Positions 35,926-44,405 of a stretch of 64,000 nucleotides of DNA are shown in pieces. The notes beneath the pieces are model-generated. The model did not search any database. It was not told the origin of the DNA and was given only the letters and a program-made list of their open reading frames with translations. The stretch is taken from assembly GCA_020853525.1 (NCBI GenBank), contig JADYYS010000030.1, positions 1-64,000 of the forward strand, read 5' to 3'. Source of the stretch: Ardenticatenales bacterium. Its GTDB lineage: Bacteria > Chloroflexota > Anaerolineae > Epilineales > Epilineaceae. How positions within the stretch are numbered: the stretch's first letter is position 1; each line of letters begins with the position of its first letter. Both the position numbers and the translations under genes were made by a program.

Positions 35926-36972
35926 CTACGGCGCGAGGACGGCAAACGCGGCGCCGTCGGCTGGAACGGTCACTTCGGTGCGAATGGACGCGCTGTGGTG
36001 GACCATGGACAGCGCGTACCGGCCGGGCGGCAAGTCGCTGAAGACCAGATTCTCGTCGAACGGCGCGGTTGGGTGGACGTGCTCGGCCGGATACGTGCGG
36101 CTGTTGGCGATCCAGCGCTCGCCGCCGTCCAGCGCGAACAGCCCGACGAGCGCGCCGTGCAGCGGCCGCCCGACGGCGTCCCGCACGCGGGCGACGACGG
36201 CGCCGGTGCCCGGCACGGGCGCCAGGAACAACAAGGGGTTGCGCGTGGCTTCATAATCGGCCGCTGCGGTGCGGACCTCGAGGTGCAGATGCGGCCCGAG
36301 TGCAATCCCGGCCATCCCGACGGTGCCGAGCTCGGCGCCGCGCTGCACCTTCTGCCCGTAGCGCACCACCGTCGTCGCCAAATGGCCGTACAGCGCGTAC
36401 AGCGGCTGGCCGTCGAGCGTGGCATCATGTCGGACGAGGACGAGCCGGCCGAAGAAATCGAACGTCGGTCCGAAGCGGCGCGCATCGTCCAGGCCCGCAT
36501 AGACCACCGTCCCGTCGCCGATCGAGCGCACGTCGGTACCGGCGCCGGCACCGAGGTCGTTGCCGTGATGGAGGAGGAGCGAGCCTTCGGCGTCCGTCCC
36601 GTAGAGATAGGAGCGCGCGGGCAGCGCGAGGTCGGGCGGATGGAACGGGCGTCCGAAGCGGAAGAACGGGGCAGGCGGCACGACGACGCCCGCCGCGGGC
36701 GTCCACGGCGTCGCCGTCGCGCTCGGCCGCGGCGACGGCGTGGCGGGACGGGGCGACGGGCTGGGGGTGGGGGTCGCAGCCGGCCACGCCGGCAGGCGGA
36801 ACGGAACGGTGGGGAAGGCAGGGCGGGCGATCCGCCACCACCCAAGCAGCACGACGGCGCCGAGAAAGAGGGCGCCGAGCGCAAATCGACGGCGACGTCG
36901 CCGCCGTCGCCGCGGATCCGGCTCGCCGCCGGCCAGCGCGCCGCTGATGGGAAGAGGGGAGAGGGGATTCAT
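35926..36972 (-). CDS. Membrane-anchored M23 (LytM-type) peptidase
   Basis: The 348-residue protein starts with a short cytoplasmic segment containing nine consecutive arginines, then one transmembrane helix (FALGALFLGAVVLLGWW) and a Pro/Thr/Ser-rich stalk. The M23 domain spans about residues 115-245: LLLHHGNDLGAGAGT, YALYGHLATTVV and GPHLHLEVR, which supply the zinc ligands (HxxxD and HxH). A final beta-sandwich-like domain covers the last 90 residues. It should cut peptidoglycan cross-links, or act as a regulator, outside the cell. Its start codon is only 16 bases from that of trmD on the other strand. Confidence 0.92.
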   Translation of the reverse strand: MNPLSPLPISGALAGGEPDPRRRRRRRRRFALGALFLGAVVLLGWWRIARPAFPTVPFRLPAWPAATPTPSPSPRPATPSPRPSATATPWTPAAGVVVPPAPFFRFGRPFHPPDLALPARSYLYGTDAEGSLLLHHGNDLGAGAGTDVRSIGDGTVVYAGLDDARRFGPTFDFFGRLVLVRHDATLDGQPLYALYGHLATTVVRYGQKVQRGAELGTVGMAGIALGPHLHLEVRTAAADYEATRNPLLFLAPVPGTGAVVARVRDAVGRPLHGALVGLFALDGGERWIANSRTYPAEHVHPTAPFDENLVFSDLPPGRYALSMVHHSASIRTEVTVPADGAAFAVLAP

Positions 36973-36983
36973 CGTGGGGGGGG

Positions 36984-36989
36984 AGTATA
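36984..36989 (-). promoter_or_regulatory. -10 box TATACT for the M23 peptidase gene
   Basis: TATACT on the minus strand lies in the 16-base gap between divergent start codons and overlaps the first base of the trmD ATG. The spacing to the peptidase ATG is 11 bases, giving a leader of about four bases. Confidence 0.4.
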
Positions 36990-37801
36990 TGGAGCCAAGC
37001 GAGGCGGGCAACGATCCGCCCGCGCAGGTCGGCGGACCGGCGCCCGGTTCGGACGCGCTGCGCATCGATATCGTGACGTTGTTCCCCGCGATGTTCGCCG
37101 GGCCGTTCGAGCACAGCATGATCGCCCGCGCCGCCGCCGCCGGCCTCGTCGACATCCGCGTGCACGACCTGCGTCTGTGGGCGACGGACCGCCACCGCAC
37201 GGCGGATGACTATGCCTTTGGCGGCGGCGGGGGGATGGTCCTCAAGCCGGAGCCCCTGTTCCGCGCCGTCGAGGACCTGCTCGGGATCGAACCACTCCGT
37301 CCGGAAGGCCCGCCGCCGCCGTGCCCGGTCGTCCTGATGACGCCCCAGGGCCACCGCTTCGACCACGCCCGAGCCCGAAGCCTCGCCGCCGCGGACCGCT
37401 TCGTCCTCCTGTGCGGCCACTACGAGGGCTTCGACGAGCGCGTCCGGCTGCACCTGGCCACGCTCGAGGTCTCGATCGGCGACTTCGTCGTCACCGGCGG
37501 CGAGCTGCCGGCGATGCTCGTGGCGGATGCCGTCGCGCGGCTCCGGCCCGGCGTCGTCGGGCTCGCCGGCGGCGTCGAGTCCGACAGCCACGCCGCCGGA
37601 CGCCTCGAGCACCCGCACTACACCCGCCCGGCCGACTTCCGCGGCTGGACGGTGCCGTCCGTCCTGACCAGCGGCGACCACGGCGCGGTGGCCGTGTGGC
37701 GCAAGCGAACGGCGTTCCAGCGAACGGCGGAGCGCCGTCCCGACATGCTGGCGGCCGTTCCGCCGGACAGGGATGAGGCGCGCTGGTTGGGAGAACTCTG
37801 A
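36989..37801 (+). CDS. trmD: tRNA (guanine-37-N1)-methyltransferase
   Basis: TrmD methylates G37 next to the anticodon and prevents frameshifting. The 270-residue protein has the trefoil-knot SAM site FVLLCGHYEGFDERV and EVSIGDFVVTGGELPAML, with HTRP-like HPHYTRPADFRGW at the dimer interface. About 24 unconserved residues precede the family start (RIDIVTLFPAMF). GGGGAG lies three bases before the ATG. It heads the classical order trmD-rplS-rnhB-yraN; rpsP and rimM, which often precede it, are absent. Confidence 0.95.
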   Translation: MEPSEAGNDPPAQVGGPAPGSDALRIDIVTLFPAMFAGPFEHSMIARAAAAGLVDIRVHDLRLWATDRHRTADDYAFGGGGGMVLKPEPLFRAVEDLLGIEPLRPEGPPPPCPVVLMTPQGHRFDHARARSLAAADRFVLLCGHYEGFDERVRLHLATLEVSIGDFVVTGGELPAMLVADAVARLRPGVVGLAGGVESDSHAAGRLEHPHYTRPADFRGWTVPSVLTSGDHGAVAVWRKRTAFQRTAERRPDMLAAVPPDRDEARWLGEL

Positions 37802-37803
37802 AC

Positions 37804-37848
37804 ATCCTTTTCCACCCCATCCTTTTCCACCCCATCCTTGTCCACCAC
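37804..37848. repeat. 15-bp tandem repeat in the trmD-rplS gap
   Basis: ATCCTTTTCCACCCC occurs twice head to tail (37804-37833) and a third copy has two changes (37834-37848). It begins three bases after the trmD stop codon and is pyrimidine-rich on the plus strand. Confidence 0.85.
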
Positions 37849-37902
37849 AGCACCTCGTGGTAGCATACCGCGGTTCGCCGCACCACCTCTAGGAAGAAGA
37901 CC

Positions 37903-38313
37903 ATGTCCGACCTTGTCAAGAGCCTCGGCGTCGAGCACATGCTCGATCGGCCCGACGCCGTTCCGTATGGCAAGTTGCGCGTCGGGGACACCGTTCGCGT
38001 GCACTTCCGGATCGTCGAAGGATCGCGTGAGCGCCTTCAGGCGTTCCAGGGTGTCGTGATCGCCGTGAACCCCGGCACGTCCGATGCCAACTTCGCGGTG
38101 CGCCGCACCGGCGCGCACGGCGTCGGGGTGGAGCGGATCTTCCCGATCCACTCCCCGCGCCTCGAGCAGCTCGAGATCCTGCGCCACGCCCACGTCCGCC
38201 GCGCCCGGCTGTACTACCTCCGCGAGCGCACCGGCAAGCGGGCACGCCTGCGCGAGAAGCGCCGCTTTGCCGCGGTCGCCCGCGCCGAGCCCGAGGCGAA
38301 CGCCGAATCGTAG
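37903..38313 (+). CDS. rplS: 50S ribosomal protein L19
   Basis: This 136-residue protein sits at the interface of the ribosomal subunits. KLRVGDTVRVHFRIVEGSRERLQAFQGVVIA, FAVRRTGAHGVGVERIFPIHSPRLEQLEI and RARLYYLRERTGKRARLRE are canonical L19 sequence. GGAAGAAG precedes the ATG. It is slightly longer than usual because of a C-terminal Ala/Glu-rich tail. A 15-bp tandem repeat lies in its leader, so expression from trmD read-through and from a local promoter (TAGCAT near 37863) are both possible. Confidence 0.97.
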   Translation: MSDLVKSLGVEHMLDRPDAVPYGKLRVGDTVRVHFRIVEGSRERLQAFQGVVIAVNPGTSDANFAVRRTGAHGVGVERIFPIHSPRLEQLEILRHAHVRRARLYYLRERTGKRARLREKRRFAAVARAEPEANAES

Positions 38314-38325
38314 GGGCAGCCCCCC

Positions 38326-39153
38326 GTGGCTGCCCTCTGCGCCCCGACCGTTCCCGCCATTGACCAAGAACGATCCCTCATCGACGCCGGCCACCGCCAC
38401 GTGGCCGGCGTCGATGAGGTGGGTCGCGGCGCGCTGGCCGGCCCGGTTGTGGCCGCCGCCGTCGTGCTCCGGCTGGCGGACGATCGGGAGCGCGCCGGGA
38501 CGTGCGAGCGTCTGGGGGAGGTGCGCGACTCCAAGGCGCTGGACCGGCCGGACCGCGCCCGCCTCGCGCCGCTCGTCGAGGCTGCAGCGCTGGCCTGGTC
38601 CGTCGGCTGGGCGACGGCGGCCGAAGTCGACATGCTCGGCATCGGACGCGCGACGTGGCTGGCCATGCGCCGATCGCTGGCGGGATTGGCCGTCGTGCCC
38701 GACGCCGTCCTCGTCGACGGTCTGGCGCTGCCGTCGCTCGGCCCGTGGCTGCAACGGAGCATCGTCAAGGGCGACGGGACGGTCCTGTCCATCGCCGCGG
38801 CCAGCGTCGTCGCCAAGGTTCACCGTGATGCATGGATGATCCGACTGGACGAGGCCTGCGCCGGCTACGGCTTCGCATCGCACAAGGGCTACGGTGCGAC
38901 GACCCACCGCGACGCGATCGCGGTGCGCGGAGCGACGACGCACCACCGGCTGACGTGGAGACTGCTGCCGATCGAAGCGACGTCCGAGGCGGCGGCCGAG
39001 CCGGCGGCGGATGAGCGAACCCCCGCCGCCCGCCGCATCGTCGCCCGACGACCGCAAGCCGATGGGCGCGCGCGCGGAAGCGCACGTGGCCGACCGGCTG
39101 GCGGCGACGGGCTGGACGATCCTGGCGCGCAACTGGCGCTGCCGGCTGGGTGA
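38326..39153 (+). CDS. rnhB: Ribonuclease HII with extended C-terminus
   Basis: RNase HII removes ribonucleotides from DNA. GVDEVGRGALAGPVVAAAV carries the paired catalytic Asp-Glu, VPDAVLVDGL and KGDGTVLSIAAASVVAKVHRD supply the remaining acidic residues, and SHKGYGATTHRDAI is the usual C-terminal motif. After that motif about 75 residues follow with no family match, rich in Arg and Ala. Most of them are encoded in the 143-base overlap with yraN, so the tail may be a by-product of selection on yraN. The start is a GTG at 38326. Confidence 0.93.
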   Translation: MAALCAPTVPAIDQERSLIDAGHRHVAGVDEVGRGALAGPVVAAAVVLRLADDRERAGTCERLGEVRDSKALDRPDRARLAPLVEAAALAWSVGWATAAEVDMLGIGRATWLAMRRSLAGLAVVPDAVLVDGLALPSLGPWLQRSIVKGDGTVLSIAAASVVAKVHRDAWMIRLDEACAGYGFASHKGYGATTHRDAIAVRGATTHHRLTWRLLPIEATSEAAAEPAADERTPAARRIVARRPQADGRARGSARGRPAGGDGLDDPGAQLALPAG

Positions 39154-39406
39154 GCTCGACATCGTCGCCCAGGACGGCGCGTGCCTTGTGTGTGTGGAGG
39201 TCCGGGCGCGGCGCGGGACGCGGTTCGGGTCGCCCGAGGAGAGCGTCGATGCGCGGAAGCAGGCGCGCCTCGCGCGCCTCGCCCAAGCGTATGTCCAGGC
39301 CGCGGGCTGGCACGGACCGTGGCGGATCGACGTCGTGGCCGTCGAGTCGTCCGGCGACGGAACGCCGCAGCGCGTCCGGCACTACAAGAGCGCGGTCGGG
39401 TTGTGA
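39011..39406 (+). CDS. YraN family protein (UPF0102, predicted nuclease fold)
   Basis: The 131-residue protein has the restriction-endonuclease-like UPF0102 motifs: GARAEAHVADRLAATGWTIL, RNWRCRLGELDIVAQDG and CVEVRARRGTRFGSPEESVD, followed by the Lys-rich helix. The acidic and lysine residues of the fold (E, D, ExR/K) are present. An alternative start is the ATG at 39062, which would shorten the rnhB overlap. The stop codon overlaps the miaA start (GTGA). YraN genes next to rnhB are common in bacteria. Confidence 0.92.
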   Translation: MSEPPPPAASSPDDRKPMGARAEAHVADRLAATGWTILARNWRCRLGELDIVAQDGACLVCVEVRARRGTRFGSPEESVDARKQARLARLAQAYVQAAGWHGPWRIDVVAVESSGDGTPQRVRHYKSAVGL

Positions 39407-40320
39407 CGATCGTGCGTGCGATCGTGCTCGTCGGTCCGACCGCGGTCGGGAAGTCGGGCTGCGCCCTCGCGCTGGCCGAGATTGTCGGCGGAGAGATCGT
39501 CTCGCTGGACTCGCGGCAGCTGTACGCGGGGATGGACATCGGCACGGCCAAGCCGACCGCGTCCGAGCGCGCACGCGTGCCCCATCACCTGATCGATGTC
39601 GCGGACGCGGCGGACGTCCTTTCGCTGGCCGAAGTGCTGGAACGCGCCGAACGGGCGGTCGCCGACACGCTGGCGCGCGGGCGGCGGCCGATCCTCGTCG
39701 GCGGGACCGGGCAGTACGTCCGGGCCTACCTCGAGGGCTGGTCCGTGCCGGCGGTTCCGCCCGACCCCGATCTGCGCGCCGAGCTCTTCGCGGCCGCGGA
39801 GCGCGACGGGCCGCCGGCGCTCCATGCGCGCCTGGCGGACGTCGACCCAATCTCCGCGGCCCGCCTCCACCCGAACAACGTGCGGCGCATCGTCCGGGCG
39901 CTCGAGGTGTTCGCGCACGGGGGGCGGTCGCTGTCCGAGCTGCAGGCCGAGCGGCGGAGCGTGCCGGACGCCGTCGTCGTCGGCCTGGCCCGCGACGCGG
40001 ACGACCTCGGCCGGCGGATCGACGCGCGGATCGACCAGATGATCGCCGCAGGGCTGGAGGGCGAGGTTCGGGCGCTCGTCGCGCGCGGCGTCGGGTTCGA
40101 CCACCCGAACATGAGCGGCGTCGGCTATGCCGAGTGGCGGCCGTACTTCGAGGGGGACGGCACGCGGGACGATGTCGTCCAGCGTCTCCGTTGGACGACG
40201 CGCAAGCTCGTGCGCAAGCAGTCGCTGTGGTTCCGACCGGACGATCCGCGGATCCGGTGGGTGGCGGCGGCGGATGACGACGGGCGGAACGCGGCCGCGG
40301 TCGCGGCCGTCGTGGGGTAA
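39403..40320 (+). CDS. miaA: tRNA dimethylallyltransferase
   Basis: MiaA adds a dimethylallyl group to A37 of tRNAs that read codons starting with U. The 305-residue protein opens with IVLVGPTAVGKSGCALALAE (P-loop). SLDSRQLYAGMDIGTAKPT, PHHLIDV, ILVGGTGQYVRAYLEGW and HPNNVRRIVRALEVF are family signatures. The start is GTG, overlapping the yraN stop by four bases. It closes the trmD-rplS-rnhB-yraN-miaA run and converges with trpS across a 79-base gap. Confidence 0.96.
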   Translation: MTIVRAIVLVGPTAVGKSGCALALAEIVGGEIVSLDSRQLYAGMDIGTAKPTASERARVPHHLIDVADAADVLSLAEVLERAERAVADTLARGRRPILVGGTGQYVRAYLEGWSVPAVPPDPDLRAELFAAAERDGPPALHARLADVDPISAARLHPNNVRRIVRALEVFAHGGRSLSELQAERRSVPDAVVVGLARDADDLGRRIDARIDQMIAAGLEGEVRALVARGVGFDHPNMSGVGYAEWRPYFEGDGTRDDVVQRLRWTTRKLVRKQSLWFRPDDPRIRWVAAADDDGRNAAAVAAVVG

Positions 40321-40399
40321 ATCCGACGCGGGCGCGGTGGATGCGGCGCGACGGCCGCGCGAAGTCCGCGCGGCGTCGGCCGTCCGCTTGTCGCCCCCG

Positions 40400-41488
40400 T
40401 CACTCCGCGCGCTTGTGCGCCTTCTCCGCCCGCCGCACGATCCGGTTCCACGCGCCGGTCAGGCCCATCGCCTGCTTGACCGCCTTCATCGTCTCGCGGG
40501 CCTCATCGCGCATCCGCAGCGTGCCCTCCACGATCAGCGCGTCGACGAAGCCGCCGCGTGCGGCGTAGTCGGCCCGGCGCTCGCGGATGGGTGAGAGGAA
40601 GGCCTCCAGGACTTCGAGCAGGTGCGCCTTGACCTCGACGTCGCCCACCGTGCCGGTGCGGTAGCGCGCCTTCAGGGCGTCGACGGCCGCGGTGTCCGGG
40701 TCGAAGAGGTCGAGGTAGTCGAAAACCGGGTTCCCCTCGACCGTGCCGGGAATGTCCGCGTGCACCCGCTTGGGGTCCGTGTACATGCTCCGCACGCGGC
40801 GGCGGAGCGTCGCGGCATCGTCGGACAGGAAGATCGCGTTGTCGAGGCTCTTGGACATCTTCGCGTTGCCGTCCGTTCCGACGAGCGTTCCGCCGACGAC
40901 GAAGGCGTCCGGGATCGGGAAGACCTCGCCGTACGCGCTGTTGAAGCGGCGGGCGATCTGGCGCGTGATCTCGACGTGCGATTCGTTGTCCTTGCCGACC
41001 GGCACGACGTGCGCCCGCGGCAGGAGGATGTCGGCCGCCTGGAGCACGGGGTAGCCGAGCAGGCTGTACGGGATCTGCTCGAGCCCGGCGGCCGAAGCCA
41101 TGTCCTTGATCGTCGGCAGCTGCTGGAGGCGCTCGACGGTCACGAGCGACGACAGGAGCAGTTGGAGCTCGTACACCTCGTGCACGGCCGACTGCAGGTA
41201 GAACGTGACCGCGGCCGGGTCGATCCCGACGGCCAGATGGTCGAGCACGATCTCGCGCGCATGCTCGCTGATATGCTCGATGTCGTCCTTCGACGGCTTC
41301 GTCGTCAACATGTGCAAGTCGGCGATGATGAAGAAGCTGTCGTGGTCGTGCTGGAACGCCAGCCGGTGTCGCAAGCTGCCGACGTAGTGTCCGAGGTGGA
41401 GGCAGCCCGTCGGGCGGTCGCCGGTCAGGATCCGCTTGCGGTGCTCCCCTGGCGCCGTTTCCCGGGCTGCGGTGTGAGGTTCGTCCAC
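40400..41488 (-). CDS. trpS: Tryptophanyl-tRNA synthetase
   Basis: The 362-residue enzyme charges tRNA-Trp. GDRPTGCLHLGHYVGSL holds the HIGH-type motif and GNAKMSKSLDNAIFLSD the KMSKS loop. YPVLQAADILLPRAHVVPVGKDN is the tryptophan/ATP pocket region. GGAG lies eight bases before the GTG start. Upstream on the same strand, 66 bases away, is the pyrimidine-nucleoside phosphorylase gene, so the two probably share a message. Confidence 0.96.
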   Translation of the reverse strand: MDEPHTAARETAPGEHRKRILTGDRPTGCLHLGHYVGSLRHRLAFQHDHDSFFIIADLHMLTTKPSKDDIEHISEHAREIVLDHLAVGIDPAAVTFYLQSAVHEVYELQLLLSSLVTVERLQQLPTIKDMASAAGLEQIPYSLLGYPVLQAADILLPRAHVVPVGKDNESHVEITRQIARRFNSAYGEVFPIPDAFVVGGTLVGTDGNAKMSKSLDNAIFLSDDAATLRRRVRSMYTDPKRVHADIPGTVEGNPVFDYLDLFDPDTAAVDALKARYRTGTVGDVEVKAHLLEVLEAFLSPIRERRADYAARGGFVDALIVEGTLRMRDEARETMKAVKQAMGLTGAWNRIVRRAEKAHKRAE

Positions 41489-41554
41489 GCTTTCACTCCA
41501 GAGTTCGGCTGCCGGCCGCCCGACATTACGGAAGTCATCACGGAAGGACCGTCC

Positions 41555-42892
41555 TTACGGAAGGATCGTCTCGCGCACGAGCGGCCGTGGCGGCGCCGCA
41601 CCGTGCCCATCGCCAAAGCGCATCGCGGCGCGCACCGCCGCCGCGCCCGCCTCGGCGGCGGCCGCGCTGTGCGCGTGCACCCACGCCAGCGTGTCGCCTA
41701 TCGACACAGCGGAACCGACCTTGGCCCCCAGGACGATCCCGACCGCCGGATCGATCGCCTCGCCCTTCACGCGCCGCCCGGCGCCGAGCGCCACCGCGGC
41801 ATCGCCGAGCGCACGCGCGTCGACCGTGGTCAGGACGCCCGCGCGCTCCGACGGCACGGCGTGAACGATCGCCGCGCGCGGCAGGCGCCCATCGTCGTCG
41901 ATCGCCCTCGGGTCACCGCCCTGCGCCTCGACCATGCGCTTCAAGCGTTCGAGCGCCTGCCCGGAGCGGATCGCTTCGAGCAGGGCGGGCCGCGCCTCGT
42001 CGACCGTGGCGTACGTGCCGCCGGCGACGTGCATGAGGCCGGCGAGTTCGAGCGAGAGGGCGGTGAGGTCGTCCGGGCCGGTGCCGCGCAGCGTCTGAAC
42101 GGCCTCCCGCACCTCGAGCGCATTGCCGATCGCAAACCCGAGCGGCTCGTCCATCGCCGAGATCAGCGCCGCCACGCGGCGCGGCGGGTCGGCCGCGCGC
42201 CCGAGCGCGACCATCGTCCCGGCCAGCGCACGGGCAGCGGCCAGGTCGGTCATGAAGGCGCCTTTCCCGACCTTGACGTCCAGCACGATCGCCCGTGCGC
42301 CGGCCGCGAGCTTCTTGGACATGATCGAGGCCGCGATGAGGGGCAGGCTCGGCACCGTGCCGGTCACGTCGCGCAGCGCGTACAGGATGCGATCGGCCGG
42401 CGCAAGATCGGCCGACTGTCCGGCGATGACGAGCCCGACGTGCTCCGCGTGCCGGATGAACCGCTCCGTGTCCAGATCGACGGTGAGGCCGGGGATGCTT
42501 TCCAGCTTGTCGAGCGTCCCGCCCGTGTGGCCGAGCCCCCGGCCGCTCATCTTGGCGACGACGAGCCCGGTTGCGGCCGCGAGCGGCCCGACGACGAGCG
42601 TCGTCTTGTCACCGACGCCGCCGGTGGAGTGCTTGTCGACGATCGGTCCCGCGATGCGCGACAGGTCGAGTCGGACGCCGCTGTGGGCCATCGCGTCCGT
42701 CAGCGCCGCCGTCTCGGCAGCGTCCATCCCGCGCAGCACGACGGCCATCAGCCACGCCGCGAGCTGGTAGTCCGGCACTTCGCCGCGCACGACGGCGCCG
42801 ATGAGCGCCGCGATGTCGGCCGCGCCGAGGGCGTGCCCGTCGCGCTTGGCTTCGATCAGAGGCAGGATCGAGTGCATCGGAGTCGCGTCCAT
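41555..42892 (-). CDS. Pyrimidine-nucleoside / thymidine phosphorylase
   Basis: The 445-residue enzyme splits thymidine or uridine with phosphate in nucleoside salvage. VDKHSTGGVGDKTTLVVGPLAA binds phosphate; KMSGRGLGHTGGTLDKLESIPG and SIMSKKLAAGARAIVLDVKVGKGAFM are further signatures. The C-terminal alpha/beta domain is present. Whether it prefers thymidine only (DeoA) or both pyrimidine nucleosides (Pdp) cannot be told. The ATG at 42892 lies six bases after TATACT, a leaderless arrangement; the ATG at 42877 is the alternative. Confidence 0.94.
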   Translation of the reverse strand: MDATPMHSILPLIEAKRDGHALGAADIAALIGAVVRGEVPDYQLAAWLMAVVLRGMDAAETAALTDAMAHSGVRLDLSRIAGPIVDKHSTGGVGDKTTLVVGPLAAATGLVVAKMSGRGLGHTGGTLDKLESIPGLTVDLDTERFIRHAEHVGLVIAGQSADLAPADRILYALRDVTGTVPSLPLIAASIMSKKLAAGARAIVLDVKVGKGAFMTDLAAARALAGTMVALGRAADPPRRVAALISAMDEPLGFAIGNALEVREAVQTLRGTGPDDLTALSLELAGLMHVAGGTYATVDEARPALLEAIRSGQALERLKRMVEAQGGDPRAIDDDGRLPRAAIVHAVPSERAGVLTTVDARALGDAAVALGAGRRVKGEAIDPAVGIVLGAKVGSAVSIGDTLAWVHAHSAAAAEAGAAAVRAAMRFGDGHGAAPPRPLVRETILP

Positions 42893-42898
42893 CGGATC

Positions 42899-42906
42899 AG
42901 TATAAT
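42899..42906. promoter_or_regulatory. Overlapping two-way -10 boxes between the phosphorylase gene and trmFO
   Basis: AGTATAAT reads TATAAT on the plus strand (42901-42906) and TATACT on the minus strand (42899-42904). The minus box is six bases before the phosphorylase ATG; the plus box is 44 bases before the trmFO ATG, which has its own AAGGA. No -35 box is clear on either side. Confidence 0.55.
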
Positions 42907-42950
42907 GGCGCTGCCCATCCGGGCGGTCCCCCGAACGAACAAGGACTGGC

Positions 42951-44405
42951 ATGCCCAACCGCACCGACCCCGAACGCGCTCCCCGCCCCCACCTCGCCGT
43001 CGTCGGCGGGGGGCTGGCCGGCTGCGAGGCCGCATGGCAGGCCGCCCAGCGCGGCGTCGACGTCACGTTGTACGAGATGCGTCCGCGCCGCACGACCCCG
43101 GCGCACACGACGGACCGTTTGGCCGAGCTCGTGTGCTCCAACAGCCTCGGCAGCACGCTGCCCGACCGTTCCGGCGGCCTGCTGAAATCCGAGATGCGCC
43201 TGCTCGGTTCGCTCGTCCTCGCGGCGGCCGAAGCGGCGGCGCTGCCCGCCGGCGGCGCGTTGGCCGTCGACCGGGCGCTGTTCGCCGAGGGCGTGACGGC
43301 GGCGCTCGAGGCCCATCCGCGGATCACCGTCGTTCGGGAGGAGGTCACGCGCGTCCCGGACGGACCGGCGGTCATCGCCACCGGGCCGCTGACGAGCGAC
43401 CTGCTCGCCGCCGACCTCGTCCGCCTGACGGGCGCCGAACATCTCTACTTCTACGACGCCCTGGCACCGATCGTCGCGGCCGACTCGATCGACATGGGCA
43501 TCGCATTCCGCGGCTCGCGCTGGGGCAGGGGCGAGACCGAGGCCGGCGACTACATCAACTGCCCGATGAACGAGGCCGAGTTCACCCGCTTCTACGACGC
43601 GCTGTGCGCCGCCGAGCGGATCCCACTGCCGGCGTTCGAGGACGCACCGGCGCCCGTGGCCAACGGATCCGGCGCCGTCGCGGCCGACGCATTCTTCGAA
43701 GGCTGCCTGCCGATCGAGGTCATCGCGCGGCGCGGCAAGAAGTCGCTCACGTTCGGACCGATGCGGCCGGTGGGTTTGCGCGATCCGCGCTCCGAGGGCC
43801 GCCCGTACGCCGTCGTCCAGTTGCGACAGGACAACGTCGCCGCCACGCTCTACAACCTCGTCGGCTTTCAAACGAACGTGCGCTGGGGCGAACAGGAGGC
43901 CGTGCTGCGCCTGATCCCCGGCCTCGAGGCAGCCGAGTTTGTCCGGCTGGGCCAGATGCACCGCAACACGTACATCAACAGCCCCGTCCTGCTCCGGCCG
44001 ACGATGGCGATGCGCGACCGGCCCGACCTCTTCTTTGCCGGCCAGATCACCGGGATCGAGGGCTACACCGGCAACGCGGCCAGCGGGCTCGTCGCCGGCG
44101 CCAACGCCGCCCGGGCGATTCTCGGCCGGACGACGGCCAGCCTGCCGGTCACGACGATGCTCGGCGCGCTCTGCCACTACGTCACGCACGCCGATCCGGC
44201 GCACTTCCAGCCGATGAAGTCGAACTTCGGACTCATGCCGCCGCTCGACGCCCCTCCGCGCGCCAAGGCGGACCGCCACCGCGCATACGCCGATCGGGCG
44301 CTAGCCGACCTTGCGGTCTGGGCGGATGACGTCGATTGGGGGCCGCCGCCGGCCCTGGTGCCGGCGCGGGCGGCGCGGCCTGAAATGGAAGGCGCCGGCG
44401 CATGA
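42951..44405 (+). CDS. trmFO: Methylenetetrahydrofolate-tRNA-(uracil-5-)-methyltransferase
   Basis: TrmFO makes 5-methyluridine 54 in tRNA using folate and FAD. The 484-residue protein starts with the FAD loop [19 protein letters not shown] and [14 protein letters not shown] and [15 protein letters not shown] contain the two functional cysteines. [12 protein letters not shown] and [20 protein letters not shown] are family motifs. AAGGA lies five bases before the ATG. The stop overlaps the hflX start (ATGA), linking two genes of tRNA/ribosome function. Confidence 0.96.
   Translation: MPNRTDPERAPRPHLAVVGGGLAGCEAAWQAAQRGVDVTLYEMRPRRTTPAHTTDRLAELVCSNSLGSTLPDRSGGLLKSEMRLLGSLVLAAAEAAALPAGGALAVDRALFAEGVTAALEAHPRITVVREEVTRVPDGPAVIATGPLTSDLLAADLVRLTGAEHLYFYDALAPIVAADSIDMGIAFRGSRWGRGETEAGDYINCPMNEAEFTRFYDALCAAERIPLPAFEDAPAPVANGSGAVAADAFFEGCLPIEVIARRGKKSLTFGPMRPVGLRDPRSEGRPYAVVQLRQDNVAATLYNLVGFQTNVRWGEQEAVLRLIPGLEAAEFVRLGQMHRNTYINSPVLLRPTMAMRDRPDLFFAGQITGIEGYTGNAASGLVAGANAARAILGRTTASLPVTTMLGALCHYVTHADPAHFQPMKSNFGLMPPLDAPPRAKADRHRAYADRALADLAVWADDVDWGPPPALVPARAARPEMEGAGA

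Noticed and set aside
41510-41560. Three imperfect TTCCGTAA/GA copies after the phosphorylase stop
   Set aside because: Short and divergent, probably a small local duplication of the gene's end; no structure or function visible.
40622-44329. A 1235-codon open frame on the plus strand
   Set aside because: It runs antisense to trpS and the phosphorylase gene and then out of frame through trmFO. The composition is Arg/Ala/Gly-rich, as expected from GC bias.
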